Counted from the first letter of the stretch, positions 1 to 12,723 are shown. The stretch is 64,000 nt of DNA from Agapanthus africanus (GCA_030015575.1 JASDDO010000026.1:193651739-193715738), one strand, 5' to 3'. The notes: a model not told the origin generated them from the sequence alone. Translations and numbers: made by a program.

Positions 1-2313
1 ATCAGGATCCTACATATGTAATTTGTTACATGGGCTACAGATAGGTAGTGAACTGAGAACGGGTGATAAGTTTCATGAGATAGAAACGGTGCAAGTGTTG
101 CAGCCAAGTCTGTTGGTCACTATCACCCTGTATTACCAGAATACATTGATTCTGAACGAGTGTTATTAGATACCGAACCTGATATACAACATCATATCAG
201 TCTCTTTATTAGTAAAGAAAGGATATAATTTTGTATTGTTGGATAATGTTTTGAACATTTCCTATATCAAGAGTTGATCGCTTCAGGCACGTTATCTAAA
301 AGCATTGACGTTCTAAATCAAACTACAGTTCTTAGTGTACAGAACACACACAAGAGGAAGAGTTCAGAAATGAACGGATCCTTCTTGTGGTATTGTAGAC
401 TAGGTCATATCAATGCGACCCGACTAGCTAAGTTACATTTAGATGCATATTTAAATTAGTTTGAATTTACATCTTGTGAAACTTGCCGGTCATGTCACAA
501 AGATAAGATGACCACAGCTCTGTTTATTGGAAACAGAGAAAGAGTTCGTGAGCTCTTGGGATTGATACATGTTGATGTATGAAGGTCCCCTGTGTACACA
601 TGTCAGGACCGGTTCTTTGTACTTCATTACATTCTCTGATGATCTCTCAAGATTCAGACATATGTTCCTGTTGAAACACAAGTCCGAAGCTTTTGAGATA
701 TTCACAGAATATAAGTTAGAAGTAGAGAACCAAAAACGGGTATAAGTATTTTGTCCTTTGATGATATCAAAGTGGAGAATACTTGAGCACGGAATTCCTG
801 GACTATTCTAAAGGAGAATGAGATCTCTCTCAGCATTACTCCTTCGTATACACCATAGCACGATGGTATATCGGGCCGGAGCAATAGCACCCTATGTGAT
901 ATGGTGTGCTCTATGATGAGTACTACTGAGTTTCCTATTTCTTTTTGGGAGTTATGCACTTGAGAAGCTGCATACCTATTGAATGTGGATTCAATAGTAA
1001 CCAACGAACCTCATCCTCTCTACCGATCTAGTAAGGTTCCTCACCCACCTGAGAGATATTTCGGTTTCTCTATGACAGTAGGAGCGAGGATTGCATCATG
1101 AGATGATTACCCAACTAGCTTCGAGCAGGCCATCAGGAGCGGGACTCTGTAAGAATGGTTGGATGCTTAGCGATCTGAGATGGAATCCTTATACACCAAC
1201 AAAGTATGGACTTTGGCTGCTTTATCTGAAGGGTTAAATCCCCATCAGGAGCAAGTATATCTTGAGAAGATTACTTGGTGTATATGGAAAAGTTGAGACT
1301 TTCAAAGCTATGCTTAAGTCCATCCAGATCCTAATTACCACTGCTACATACCATGACTACGATATCTAGTGGTTGGGTGTCATGACTGCTTTTCTAAATG
1401 ATGTTTTAGAAGAGAGCGTCTATAAGAACACAGCTAGAGGGCTTCGTAGACAATGGGAGCAGCGGAAACATGTGCAAATTGTTTTATGCGATAAAGCTGG
1501 CATCACGGAGTTGGAACGTCTGTTTTGATGTAAAAGTCAAAGAGTTTGACCTCATCAAAATGGTAAATGAACCTTGTATATACAAAAAGGTAGTAGAGAG
1601 TATGGTGGTGATCCTCATAGAGTACGTGGATGATATACTCTTGATAGGGAAGGAGTTTCCTATGCTATGCTCGGTCAATCTCCGCTTATCACAAGAATTC
1701 TCCATATAGGTTCAAAATGATACCTCCTAAATCCTGGGTTTTCGATCTATGAGATAGATCTAATTGGATGTTAGGATTCTCACTAGTTGTAGTGAGATGG
1801 TATCAATTGATCCTAGGGAGAATCACTGAAAAAGTGCCAGGGTGATAAGGACGACTAAATGTCAGTCACAGGCATTGTCTTTACCTTCAGTGGACGGACG
1901 GTATGTTGGAAGAGTTCCAAGCTAGATACCGTGACTTACTAGACGATTAAAGGCAAGATACATCGTTACCAAGGAAGCTACCAAAGAGGCAGTCTGGATA
2001 CATAAGTTCATAAGATGAACTTCGTTCCTACCATTGTGTGACAATGGAGATGTGGCTTTAGCCAAGGAACTACCGTCCCATCAGAAATCCAGATATAATT
2101 CTTAGGCAGTATCACCTGATGATGGAAATGGTTGATCTCCAGGGAGATCGAGGTTAGGAGAGCAGACACAAAGGACAACAGCGCTGATCCACTCACAAAG
2201 GCCTTTTTCCCAGTAGAGACTTTTATTGGATGGTTGAGTATGAGATATTTCAACCACAGCTAATTGTTGGGCATGCGATACCACAACAGATGGCCTTAGT
2301 GCAAGTGGGAGAT
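1..2313 (+). pseudogene. Decayed copia pol of element A1 (protease to RNase H)
   Basis: This is the 3' part of a Ty1/copia polyprotein, broken by many stops and frameshifts. Visible pieces in order are a protease remnant at the window edge; a GAG-pre-integrase zinc segment near 375-500 (YCRLGH...CETC); integrase core remnants around 540-960; the RT segment with an intact YVDD near 1620-1640; and an RNase H tail near 2000-2220 (residues like ADPLTKA). It matches 25935-28488 (A2) almost base for base but lacks about 200 bases near 985 and 64 bases at 1307. Stops TAA at 1150 and TAG at 1168 also occur in A2 (27286, 27304). The element continues left of the window. No functional protein is expected. 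Confidence 0.9.
2301..2313 (+). other. Polypurine tract of A1
   Basis: GCAAGTGGGAGAT lies directly before the LTR first bases TGTTAG. The same tract precedes the 3' LTRs of A2 and B on the plus strand and of D on the minus strand. In the copia family this purine run primes plus-strand DNA synthesis. Confidence 0.88.
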
Positions 2314-3381
2314 TGTTAGTTATATGTATGCCCTAGAGGCTATTACTGTATATATGATGTATATTGTAATGGATGCTTAGACATATATAGGGAGGACTTT
2401 CTTGCTCGATATGATAGTATGCTATCTGGTTGTACTTTATCTTAACATGTACTCTGATTGTCTCTATGTTACATGTTGATAAAGCCCTTAGGATATGTAC
2501 TCGACTACTGGGACTATGATGAGATCATACTAGTGGGACCACGGTAGTCGACGAGTACATCCTATAACTCTTCCTAGTCGAGGGTGTATCGAGACAGGGC
2601 ATCGATACACCAGAGTAGACTAGCATATACGCATCTTGACCCATATGATGGGCGATGGATAATCCCATATCCATCGGTGTTTGACATCAAGGATGGTGTA
2701 CGGGTGCTTTGTAGAGACTGGGTACACTGGACGGACTCGCCGAGAACTCCCAGATGGTATTATACCTCACGTCACATGGCAGTTCTCCGGTGACACTGGT
2801 ACAGAGTAGTCTGTTGACCCGAGATCGTCATAGAGTCTTGTATGATTCCCACTGTGCTTTGATTTCCATCATACCACGTCCAAGAAGGCGTGCAAAAAGG
2901 TGGATTTTGGGAACAGTCCCGAATCACATGGAGGCAATGAGCGATAGGAGGGGATTCGTCTCTCCCGGTATAGGGAGTTAATGTTGCGCTGTGTTCGATT
3001 GGCTATAACTGGAAATACCTGGCCAGGGTTGCTAAGATTTATTGGTAAGTATTATCAGTAGTTTCTCAAACTGTTATAGACCTCATATCGACACGACTTA
3101 TCAAGCTACTGGGGTCTGACGTTTACCACCCCTAGGCAAGATATGCGACATATCAGACGATGAGACCGGACTGTACGGGAGTGCTACTGATTGGATTCAC
3201 AGGAGAATATACAGGCTAGCTTGTTGATCTTCTGAGCGCTCAATACCTGGGTGGCTGTTACGTTTAGCTGACCGCTTGCAGCTTGTGGGTGTTTGATATG
3301 ACCATCACCTACTGTCGGCGTATTGACGATTCTTTAGAGTCCTACACAGAGGTTTCTTGGCTCAGGAAAAACGGAGTAGGG

Positions 3382-3730
3382 GCACATATGTGATATGTGC
3401 AGGACCGAGGATAATGCGATATGTGATACCGTATTCTATTCTCGCGATATTTGATATCAGCCGGGTCATCGGATCAAGTGTTGATTCGATGAATCGGTAA
3501 ATGATATATTAGTCGGTTATATGCGATATAGCCGGATTGTCGGATCAAGTGTTGATTCGATAATTTAATGTATAATAATATATATGATATATTAAATTAC
3601 ATTAACTAATATTAGCTCACTAAAAGATTCTTTTTCTCACTCGGGTAATACATTGATATATATGCGATATATGTTAATTGTATTATTTTCTTTTGTTACA
3701 ATAAATATTATATATGTGATATATAATATT
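3382..3730 (+). repeat. Cluster of short inverted repeats with 3-base loops in LTR-A
   Basis: Six dyads share the plan arm-ATAT-NNN-ATAT-arm: 3382-3400 (8-bp perfect arms, loop GTG), 3446-3458 (5-bp arms, loop TTG), 3514-3534 (9-bp arms with one T/G pair, loop GCG), 3576-3594 (8-bp perfect, loop ATG), 3658-3672 (6-bp perfect, loop GCG) and 3704-3730 (12-bp perfect arms, loop GTG). The last one can be extended with a small bulge by GTTACAATA/TATTGTAAC. Counterparts occur in the A2 LTR at 29558-29576, 29639-29657 and 29709-29729. Confidence 0.8.
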
Positions 3731-4071
3731 GTAACATGATATGATAACTAATGCAACATGTTTAGTAGAGATTAAACAAGATTAGGGTTTGATTTGGGTT
3801 AATGCTTTCTAGATGTTTCTAGAAGGTTTTCTTTTGTTTTTGCAAAGATATTTTCAAGTGACTCATTCTTAACCTAACCCAAACCTTAGCCTTGGTTAAT
3901 TCTCTACAAAGGTTTAGTCAACCATGGTTGCATTATTGATCATCTTTATCCTTTCATTATTCATCACAAAAGGTTTAATAATTCATTATTCATCTTCTTC
4001 TTCCTTCTTTCTTTCATGGAAAAAGCTTACTAGCTTTTTTCCAAGTGATGATTATGTGTGAGAAAAAGATT

Positions 4072-4077
4072 ATAAAT
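4072..4077 (+). promoter_or_regulatory. Candidate TATA box of LTR-A (A1 copy)
   Basis: TATAAA in the context ATTATAAATGAGAGC lies about 1760 bases into the LTR and 405 bases before its end, a reasonable place for a U3/R boundary. The A2 copy does not keep a clear TATAAA here, so this is a motif guess only. Confidence 0.35.
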
Positions 4078-4482
4078 GAGAGCTAAAATCCTACTTCAAC
4101 ATTCTCATCTACCCTTGCCCTTTAGATGAGAGTGTTCACTTCTTTTAGAGAGTGAGAGCTTGTGTTAACGAAACTTCAAGGTAGATCATCTTTGTTATCG
4201 AAGATCGGAAGCAAGCTTGCACCTTTCTCTTCGCGGAGCCTCTCGAGAGTTCGGAACATGATGATCGCAGCGAAGGGACTTCAACACGGAGCTTAAGAAG
4301 TGAAGGACCAGATCTACAAAGGTTGTAATCCCTCTCACTTAGTGTTCAAGTGTTTAACATGCTTGTTTTCGCCTAATCTCTAGTTTAAAGATCCGCCTTT
4401 GGGTTGTTCGGCACGGCTAAATTTTAATTCGGGCATGGTTGATGCCTCGTAGACCCTTGTGCGTGTGCCTAGCAACCCTACA

Positions 4483-5180
4483 CTAAGGCACTAGGTGATG
4501 AAGCACCCTCGCTATATTTTTTTATTGCTGCCTTGGTGATTACAAAACCAGTGTTCATTTTTCTTCACCATTTTATATTTTCTTCATTTATTATTTCCTT
4601 CATACTTTGGTTTTTAGACAAGAGCATTTCAAGGTATCCTCTACTATCCCGAGTTTGAAGACGTGTATAAGTGCGTATAGTAGGATATCAACGTTCATAT
4701 GTTTGGCTTCCAGAATAGGAACTATTTTTCAGACTTATTTTTATCCTCAGATTAGTGATTTCTTTTATCTTACAAACCTTTGGGACAACGGCTCATAACC
4801 ACTTATTACTAGTTCGTTTAAGAAAACTTCTAATTTTCTAGGTTTTCTTAAATTTTTCCAATCTTTTGGATGTAATTTTTCACTATCTAGTCTTTTATTA
4901 TCACAAAATTTTTTTGAATGCCCAGTGTCAAAGATAATTCACCGAATACAAACCTCCCCCCCAAACCTGTTTTCAGCAGTGTCCTCACTGATATTGTCTT
5001 TTGAGGGTATGGACCTGTATACTTGGGGAGAGACAAAAGGGGTAAAATAATAGTTAAATGAAAACTACCTCCAAACTTGTTCTTTGGCACGCACAGATAT
5101 TCAGTTAAGTCCATTTTCACTCACCTCCATTCTTAAAATGAGAAAATGTAACCAAAACATGGAGGTGAGGTGGAGGAAAT
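4483..5180 (-). other. 3' non-coding part of gypsy element G1
   Basis: This stretch lies between the A1 LTR and the stop codon of the G1 integrase. No recognisable domain was found. On the minus strand it carries purine-rich runs, for example the G-rich tract near 4957-4970 and another around 5160-5180, which could be polypurine tracts. The A1 element probably inserted here. A 77-codon minus-strand open frame (4887-5120) is not recognised. Confidence 0.5.
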
Positions 5181-5631
5181 TCAGTTCTGATAAAGCGGTT
5201 CCTGTAAAAACAGGAGCTCTTCCGCTGGGTTAGCAGAGAAATACGGTTTTAATTTATGCCCATTTACTTTAAAAATTGAACCGTTTTTCAAATTTTCAAC
5301 TTCTACTGCCCCGTGCGGGTGTACATACCGCACCCCGAAAGGTCCTTTCCAACGAGATTTAAGCTTACCCGGATGAAGATAGAGACGGGAATCGTAAAGA
5401 AGGACTTGTTCCCCGATGTGAAAGTTTTTCTAAAAAGTTTTTTATCGTGGAACACTTTAGTCCGGTTCTTTACTATCACCGCATTATCGTAAGCTTCATC
5501 GCAGAGTTCGCATAGCTCATTCAATTGCAGCTTCCGATAGCTGCTCGGTTGATCAAAATCGAAGTTAAGCTCTTTAATTGCCCACATTACTTTATGTTCG
5601 ATCTCGACAGGAAGGTGGCATGCCTTCCCAA
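5181..5631 (-). pseudogene. Ty3/gypsy integrase C-terminus of G1 (Athila/Tat type)
   Basis: Reading the minus strand from 5631, the protein begins with the plant Athila/Tat signature GKACHLPVEIEHK. It continues through RKLQLNELCEL and, after a one-base deletion near 5425-5432, [24 protein letters not shown] and [10 protein letters not shown], then stops at 5181-5183. It is the direct continuation of the integrase fragment at 17481-18571: the codons on either side of D join at the duplicated CCCAA. It would bind DNA as the integrase C-terminal domain, but the split and frameshift make it non-functional. Confidence 0.9.
5627..5631. repeat. Target-site duplication of element D (CCCAA), left copy
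   Basis: CCCAA at 5627-5631 is repeated at 17476-17480, directly outside the two D LTR ends. Removing D and one copy restores the gypsy reading FGKACHLP across the site. Confidence 0.93.
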
Positions 5632-7651
5632 TTAAGGGTTCCAGCAGCGCTCCGGCCATCGAAACGCGGCCAAAATGCAGAACAAAATTTAATAAACCGG
5701 CGCTACCATTACCCGATTTACGAATCGACCTTAAACCCTAATCTAGCAATCTAAAGTAAGAATTAGAATTATTATACCGAGTTGATCCGTGTCCTTCGGT
5801 CTTCATTCCAAGCTCCTAGTGGTTCGTTGATATGGTTTGCTCGCCGGTCTTCCTTCATCTCCGATGATCCACCCGAGGGATGTAATTCCGGCTCTACCTC
5901 CATATAAAGAGGCGAGTGGAGAAACTAGGGTCTCTAGGATGCTATCCTAGAGAGCTTAGGATGTAGTGTGGATGATCTTTGTGTTAGCTATCTCAATTCA
6001 TGAAGGTGGAAGCAAGACATGAAAGCTAGAGGAGGTGAAGCTCATGGTGAGAGAGGAGCTCAAGAACAAGTGAGGAGCTCAAGAAAAATCAACCATGCTT
6101 GAAAAAATGAACTCTTTCATGAAAGAGAAAATAGCATGCTTGGTTTTGTAAAAAGCATTTTTCAATTTTAAATTCTCGCCATGCTTGAATAGTGAATACA
6201 AATGAATTAATAATTCATTTGTGTGCACTATTTCAAGCATGGTTGTCACCATACCTCCTTAAGCTAATATCCACCTCATTTATCCATTTAATAAAATGGT
6301 CAAACCAAGAAATGAGGTGGCACCTTCTAGAATGTTATCTGGTAAAAAATACGGATTACATCCTACTGTAAATATATCTGCATTCGTACCAAAATACGAA
6401 TACCCAAAGAGACAGCATAACACAAAGAATATAATACTAGAATAAACGTATCAAAATACATATACGTAAATGATTAAATCAATAGTTGATTTAATAATCC
6501 GGCTCAATCCCGAGACAGCTAGCATTATCAACTGTCCAATCGAAAGTCCGAGTACAATGTACATCAATCGATCGGAACCCTGCACGTATCCAATACGGCT
6601 ACTACATCATTTCGCCAGAACCAGGGAAACTCTCTGTGTGGGACTCTAAAGACTCGTCAATACGCTGGCAGTGGGTTTAAACACAAGCACGTCAGCGGCA
6701 CTAGCTGTACATAACGGCTACTCAGGTAATGAGCGAAAGGGAGGCCGACGAGCAAACTCATGCAGAACCCCTACTGAGCCTGACAGTGACAATATCTGTA
6801 CAGTCCGGTCTGTTCATCTATGAGTATCGCATATCGAGTCTAAGGGGGTGGATAAAGTCAGACCCCTAACAATGCGATATTTAGTGTCTGTATGAAATCC
6901 ATCACCACCTGAGAAACTATCGATCCTGGATCGGTAATTCTCGTCCACCGTGGCCATGGATTTTTGGTGATGGCCATCCGTACACAACGCGACATCGACC
7001 CCCAATACCGGGAGAGACGAATCCCCGACGATCCGACCACTGCCTCCATGTAGCTCGGAACTGTACCCAACTAAAATCTGTTTGCACGACTCCTTTGAGC
7101 CGTGGTAGGGTAGTAATCAAAGCACAGTAGGAACTCATACGAGACAAATGACGATCTCAGGTCGACAGACTAACCTGTACACATGTCACCTGGGAACTGC
7201 TATCTGACAATAGGTATAATATCAACTAGCAGGTTCCCGGCGAGTCCTGCCCGGTGCACTCATAATCCAATGAGCATCTGTATACTATCTCAGGTGAACA
7301 AACTAACACCTATGGCTTGTGAGACCTGGCCACCGCCCCTCGTCGGGGTCTCGATCGGTATACACTAGTCTACACTGGAGTATCGATACGCGGTCTCGAT
7401 ACTCCTATGACTAGGGACATTTAAGGATGAACTTATAGACCCCAGCTCCCACATATATGATCGCCATCATAATGCCGGCAGTCAAGCAAGAATCCTATGG
7501 GCTCTATCAACAAGTATATGATGATAAAGACAAACCAGATAGCATACTATCATCTTGAGTAAGATTGTTTTATCGGTATAGGTCCTGCCTCAATCATCAT
7601 AATCATAAGTCCGCGACTATGATAATTGCCTTGAGGGCACTATAGCCAACA
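5632..7651 (-). repeat. 3' LTR of D (2020 bp)
   Basis: On the minus strand it starts TGTTGGCTATAG at 7651 and ends CCCTTAA at 5632. The 5' LTR ends in CCCTTCA, so the terminal CA has mutated to AA. It shares conserved blocks with LTR-A, LTR-B and the C/E LTRs, including the CTCCCGGTATTGGG block and a TAGAGTC...ACACAGAG block. Confidence 0.92.
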
Positions 7652-7664
7652 ATCTCCCACTTGC
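7652..7664 (-). other. Polypurine tract of D
   Basis: Minus-strand GCAAGTGGGAGAT directly precedes the LTR start TGTTGG, identical to the A1 and B tracts. Confidence 0.88.
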
Positions 7665-10613
7665 ACTTAAGGCCAATTATTGCGATGTCGCATACTCACA
7701 GCCCGTGTGATACCGAACACCCAACTTCTCTAATAATCAGTTTCGCAAAGACTTTTTGCGAAAATGATTGCGTTCGAGAAATAGCCTCAGTGAGTGGATC
7801 TGCTCCAATGTTTCTTTCTGTATCTCTCTTAATCTCAACTTCGCGGAGAAAACTATCTCCCGAAATGAGCAATACTTGTCTTAGAATTTGTCTGGATGTC
7901 TGATGGGACCCAGTTCATAAATGAACTCCAAATCCAGCAAACTACTTAGACTGTATCGTACACTGAATTTAATCAGTAAAATGCGTCATGCCTTCCTCAG
8001 TATCCGCTTGGACCACCTGTCCAACATACTGTCCCTCAAAAGAGGGAAAATTATAGCTCTACCAGTCACTCTGTCATCCAGGTCACCTTGGAAGTCTGAA
8101 ATGATAACCGTCTCCGGAAGGAGGCTGTCGTTACCATATTCCAAGAACATTCACTTATGTTCATAAACTGCTTCCCAATGTTTCTCCAGGATTGGATTAA
8201 TATATCTGCTTATTGCATCTAGTGCAAAAGCAATATCCGGTGTGGTACTCGACATATCATGATTAACTCAATTGCCTAAGCAAATGATATGCTAATCATG
8301 CAGATCCATCTCCCCTTTAGTCCGTAAGACACCTTTAGAGAGGGTGACTTCATCACCTGCAGGTACACCACCATGCCAAGAGTCAACCATTCTAAATATA
8401 TTTAGAATAATTTCAAATCACCCAAATTGGGATACTTCCCAAATTTAGATCTAAAACCATAGATCTAGTAACCAGAAAACCTGATATTATATCCACATCC
8501 TCTATTGAGAAACAACTTTGTGACAACCACAGTATAACCGATCGTAGTATAGGAATATCTCTTCCTATCAAGTGCATGTCATCCAAATACCTGGACATTA
8601 CTCTCTACTACCTTCTTACCAGATTCATCTCTTATTCTGATGAGGTCAAAGCCTATGACTGTCACATCAAAATAGATGATCTGTTTCCGCTATACCTGCT
8701 TTAGTCTATAAATAGACATAAGCTACTTGCCCTCTATGCTTCTGTTGCTCCCACTGACTACAACAACCCTCTAGCAGAGTCATATACACGTGCACTTCCA
8801 AAGCTAGTTTAGAATGACGCTATATTCATCCTCCTGCCGGGTCTTATAGTCTATAACAGCAGCAATGGCAAGTCTGGGTAAACAAGAACCTCTCTGTCAC
8901 CGTTACTGAGAAGACCGAAGTACCTCTCGGGTGCCTGAAGTTACCCACCAAAATCTGCAGAGTGGCTAATCGAACATCAAATCCAATTGAATCCTTAGGT
9001 TCTATTAAATTTCCAGTAATCGTTTGTGGTTCTGGAATCTCTTCCAGTTCTACCATACTCCTACTTTTGTTTTCTGAAAAAATCCATTTTACTAAAACCG
9101 TGGCGAGTCAAGAACAATATAAATATTGATCTTCCTGATGGTAGAAAGTTAACCCTCGTCAAAGCCCGGGATAACCCACAAACAGCCATTACTGAAACGT
9201 GCCTTGAGTTTATCCGGATTCTGGTTTTAAGCATCAGCCGGACAATTCCCTATACCTTAACATCGTTAAGATATAAATTGATTCTATATACATCTAATAA
9301 AGAAACAAAAGCACTAATTTAATTGGAACCAGATTCAAAATCATGCAGCTGTCTCCAGTGCATATCAACCAAATGGAAAGAGGACAATCAACATTACTCA
9401 TCTAGGAGTGCATCCATATATGAGTAACCCGAAAGAGAAGCAAGTTCTTAAAAACATTACTATCAACGGAATACCAAACACAATTATCTACATCTTCGAC
9501 ATCCTCGAAGAATCCCGATACTTCTAACAAATGGTTCTCTATTTTATTCTTATACCTATAACTTCTGAATATCTGGACTTTGCATTTCAACGAAATACTT
9601 GTCCAGAACTGGAGAAGTCACAAGTAAACAGAATATAGTACGAGTACCAACCCCATTGTCCTAACGGATACTGGACAACATACAATACTTTGTATAGGTC
9701 CCCTGAGTCCAATAACTTAAATTCTGTGCGTCGTAGGTTGAAAAACTGTACTTTGGTTAAGAAGAGTTACACCGCTGTTGAATGTACCTTACCTAATCAC
9801 CAACTGATATAGGTAAATGTCACAGACATAATATCAAAAATTTATATCTCACTTTATAAAATAAATGTATAGATATATCAGTTTGAAATTGGTGCATAAC
9901 AATGGATATTCAAAACGAAATATTTGCCATCCGGCAAAATCCAGATGATTTTCTCAAATATCACCAATTACAACGAATTCCGATATAAAGAGGATCTAAT
10001 CACCCAATTCCCAATATCTTATTCCTACTCACCATCTGTAATAATATACAGATGTGAGAAAAATGATCTGGTAAATACATACCCTGAAATTAGATTCCAA
10101 TTGGGAAAACAGTTTTCAATTAATATTGCACAGTGAAACTGAAACATGAAAATGTTTCAAAAGGGTTAACAGGTATTCCTAGTAATGCCTCTTTCAATAT
10201 CCTGAATCATGACAGTAACCATATACTTACCTGCCCTCACTCCAATCCCTTTATTATGTCTTTACTTATTACCCTCTGTACACCTACTTTACGCTAATTG
10301 GTTTTCAACATTCCCTACTTTTCGGCACCATCCTAAGGTTTGGAAGAAGACTATCCAATAAGTGTAATAGGTGTACTCTCCAAATCCAAGGAGCCCTCGC
10401 AACCTGAGAGAAGGTAAAGAGAAAAGACATCTGAATAATCCTATTCTATTTCTCCTGAACCAGAATCCATCCTTGAAAAAGTTCCTTCGAGTTCGTATGT
10501 AACTATACGATGGATTTATCCAATGGAAGTGGATATCCGTAGTGATACGGAGTATTCTAGAGAAAAGCAAAGTGGATGAAGGAGTGGCAGGGGTATACAC
10601 GGTAATTTTCGTG
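7665..10613 (-). pseudogene. Decayed copia pol of D (RNase H, RT, integrase remnants)
   Basis: The minus strand carries fragments of Ty1/copia Pol. An RNase H tail lies near 7760-7860. RT with YLDD in place of the usual YVDD, followed by LIGRDIPILRSVILWLSQ, is at 8413-8598. The integrase-RT linker with the family string VELEEIPEPQT is at 8844-9056. Farther upstream (9100-10613) similarity fades, with only short open stretches. The pieces are separated by stops and frameshifts. The same order and the same YLDD occur in element C. No protein is expected from it. Confidence 0.82.
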
Positions 10614-10618
10614 AATGA
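10614..10618. repeat. Target-site duplication of the solo LTR-B (AATGA)
   Basis: AATGA at 10614-10618 is repeated at 12724-12728, just outside TGTTAGG and CCAACA. Element C keeps the unoccupied version of this site (GTGAATGAT near 41480). Confidence 0.92.
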
Positions 10619-12723
10619 TGTTAGGTCCACGGTACCTACCCCGGTTCTTTCGGGGAGGCGGAATAGGTAAAAATCAAAATTTTCCTCACTAGGTAACATG
10701 GACCATCCATGAAGGATCGTTGCTAAACAATAACTAACATATAAACTACAAGTTCTAGCTACTATGTAGAATGGTTATACCTAGGTCTTGAGCTCCTTCT
10801 CTTCTTTTGTGGTTCTCCTCCATACTTGCTCCTTGTAGTGGTTTGAATGGCTCCTCCTCATCGTCTCCTCTTTGCCGTAGATAGATCCACACGAGGGCCT
10901 CGAACTTGAGCTCCTATCTCAACCTAGAGATAACTAAGGTGCTTGGTTTGCTAAACCTAGAACCTTAGAATGAGTAGAGAAGAGTTATAGTGGTTTTGTC
11001 TCAAAAGTTCATGATTTCCAACTCATTGAACACTTGAACTTTGAGAAAGGAAGAGGGAGAGCTTTCTTTCAAGAGAGAGAAAGAATATGATAGAATGAGC
11101 TCTCATCTTGCAACGATGCTCGCATATTTGGAATAATGATGACGACAATAATAATTAAGAATTGTGATGGTTAGTTTATGAATGACCATTATCATTACAT
11201 TCATTTAATGCATTTTGTAAAGAACAAGAAGCATCATTTAAAAGAAATGATGATGGTCAACAAGTCCACAATGGTCAACCGGTCAACAAAGTCAACAAGT
11301 CAACAAAAGCCAAAAGTTCAACTCAACCATGACACAATAATTCTTAATTAATATTATTAATCATATTCCTCATTCTCATTAGGGTTTGGAAAAAATCAAC
11401 GGTCAACAAGTCAACCAAAGTCAAATGGTCAACAACCCTAATGAGAATCCTCTGTCAACTGTGCATACACACCCGCATCCGTGTTCCGAGGAACACGAAT
11501 ACACTGAGACAAAACCAATCCCCAAACATATACTAGGATCTGGCTTAAACCAAAGCCCGTTAGTAATAACTGCTCGGACACCAAACGTGCACAAGTGCGC
11601 GGATATGAACGAACCCCGTCGCAAAACCATGCGACCTCTACTCTGTTTTTCCTAAAGGAGAATAACCCTCTGTGTGGGACTCTAAAGGCTCGGCACTACG
11701 CTGGCAGTGGGTTTAACCACAGGCCGCAAGCGGTACTATCTGTACGTAACAGTCCCCAGGTAGATACCGATAAGAAGACTAATGAGGTGAACCCATCCGA
11801 ACTCCTACTGAGCCTGAATGTGACAATCTCCGTACAGTCCGGTCTGTTCATCTGAGAGCATCACATGGCGGGCCTAGGGGGTCGGTAAACGTCAGTCCCC
11901 TAATAGCGGTACAAGTCGTGTCGGAGTGTAGCCTAAAACACCCTGAGAATCTAATGGAAAACCTACCAGCAATTCTCGCTTGCCTTGGCCAGGGACGACA
12001 ATGTGTAATGGCTCTCCTAGACACAGCACAATATCAACTCCCAATACCGGGAGAGACGAATCCTGTCTAACCGTCAATGCCTCCAAGTGTTTTGGGACTG
12101 CACCCAACTACTACCTGTTTGCACGACTCAGTAGAGCCGTGGTAGGGTAGTAATCTAAGAACAGTGGGAACACACTCGAGGCGAAGTGACAGTGTCAACT
12201 CAGCGGACTAAGCTGTACTCATGTCACCTGGGAACTGTTAACTGACGATAGGTATAATACCAACCAACAGTTCCTGATGAGTCCTGTCCAGTGTACTCAT
12301 AACCTAACGAGCACCTGCATACTATCTCCAGTACGACGTACTGATGGCTGTGGGACAGACCATCTCCCATGCTGGGACGAGAAGTGTATGCACCGCTCTA
12401 CTCTGGAGTATCGATGCCCTGTCTCGATAATCCTACGACCAGGGACCAAAATAAGGATGTGCTTATAGACCACCCAGCCTCCACTAGTGTGATCGCCATC
12501 ACAACGCCGGTAGTCAAGCAAAAATCCTAAGGGCACTATCAATATGTTTTTGGCGATATGTTAAAAGAAACATATACACATATTAAGATAGATACAAACC
12601 AAGTAGCATACTACTATATCGAGCAAGACTGTCGTAGACCCGTGTATATATCCCACGCTTCCAAAATGTATTATACATACTTGTACTATACAATAATGGC
12701 CTCTAGGGCATACATATCCAACA
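10619..12723 (-). repeat. Solo LTR of family B (2105 bp) nested in D
   Basis: On the minus strand it starts TGTTGGATATGTATGCCC at 12723 and ends ACCTAACA at 10619, with perfect 5-bp target duplications and no internal sequence. It is related to the B 3' LTR at 46351-48233: both have TATTCCGCCTCCCCG close to the end. Such solo LTRs normally arise by recombination between the two LTRs of one element. The few open frames inside are not genes. Confidence 0.92.

Larger units (their letters stand above)
2314..4482 (+). repeat. 3' LTR of A1 (family LTR-A, 2169 bp)
   Basis: Starts TGTTAG just after the polypurine tract and ends CCCTACA. The opening TATGCCCTAGAGGC resembles the start of Angela/BARE LTRs. 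Homologous copies lie at 28489-30701, split at 18572-19247 plus 22180-22532, and as a solo LTR at 34870-37089 on the minus strand. About 1.1 kb in is a cluster of small inverted repeats (3382-3730). A stretch near 4190-4290 differs strongly from the other LTR-A copies, which there carry a GC-rich block. A target duplication cannot be checked because the left end is outside the window. Confidence 0.9.

Noticed and set aside
5893-5905. CATATAAAGAGG in the D LTR as a promoter
   Set aside because: It lies on the plus strand, antisense to D, so it cannot be the D promoter TATA box.
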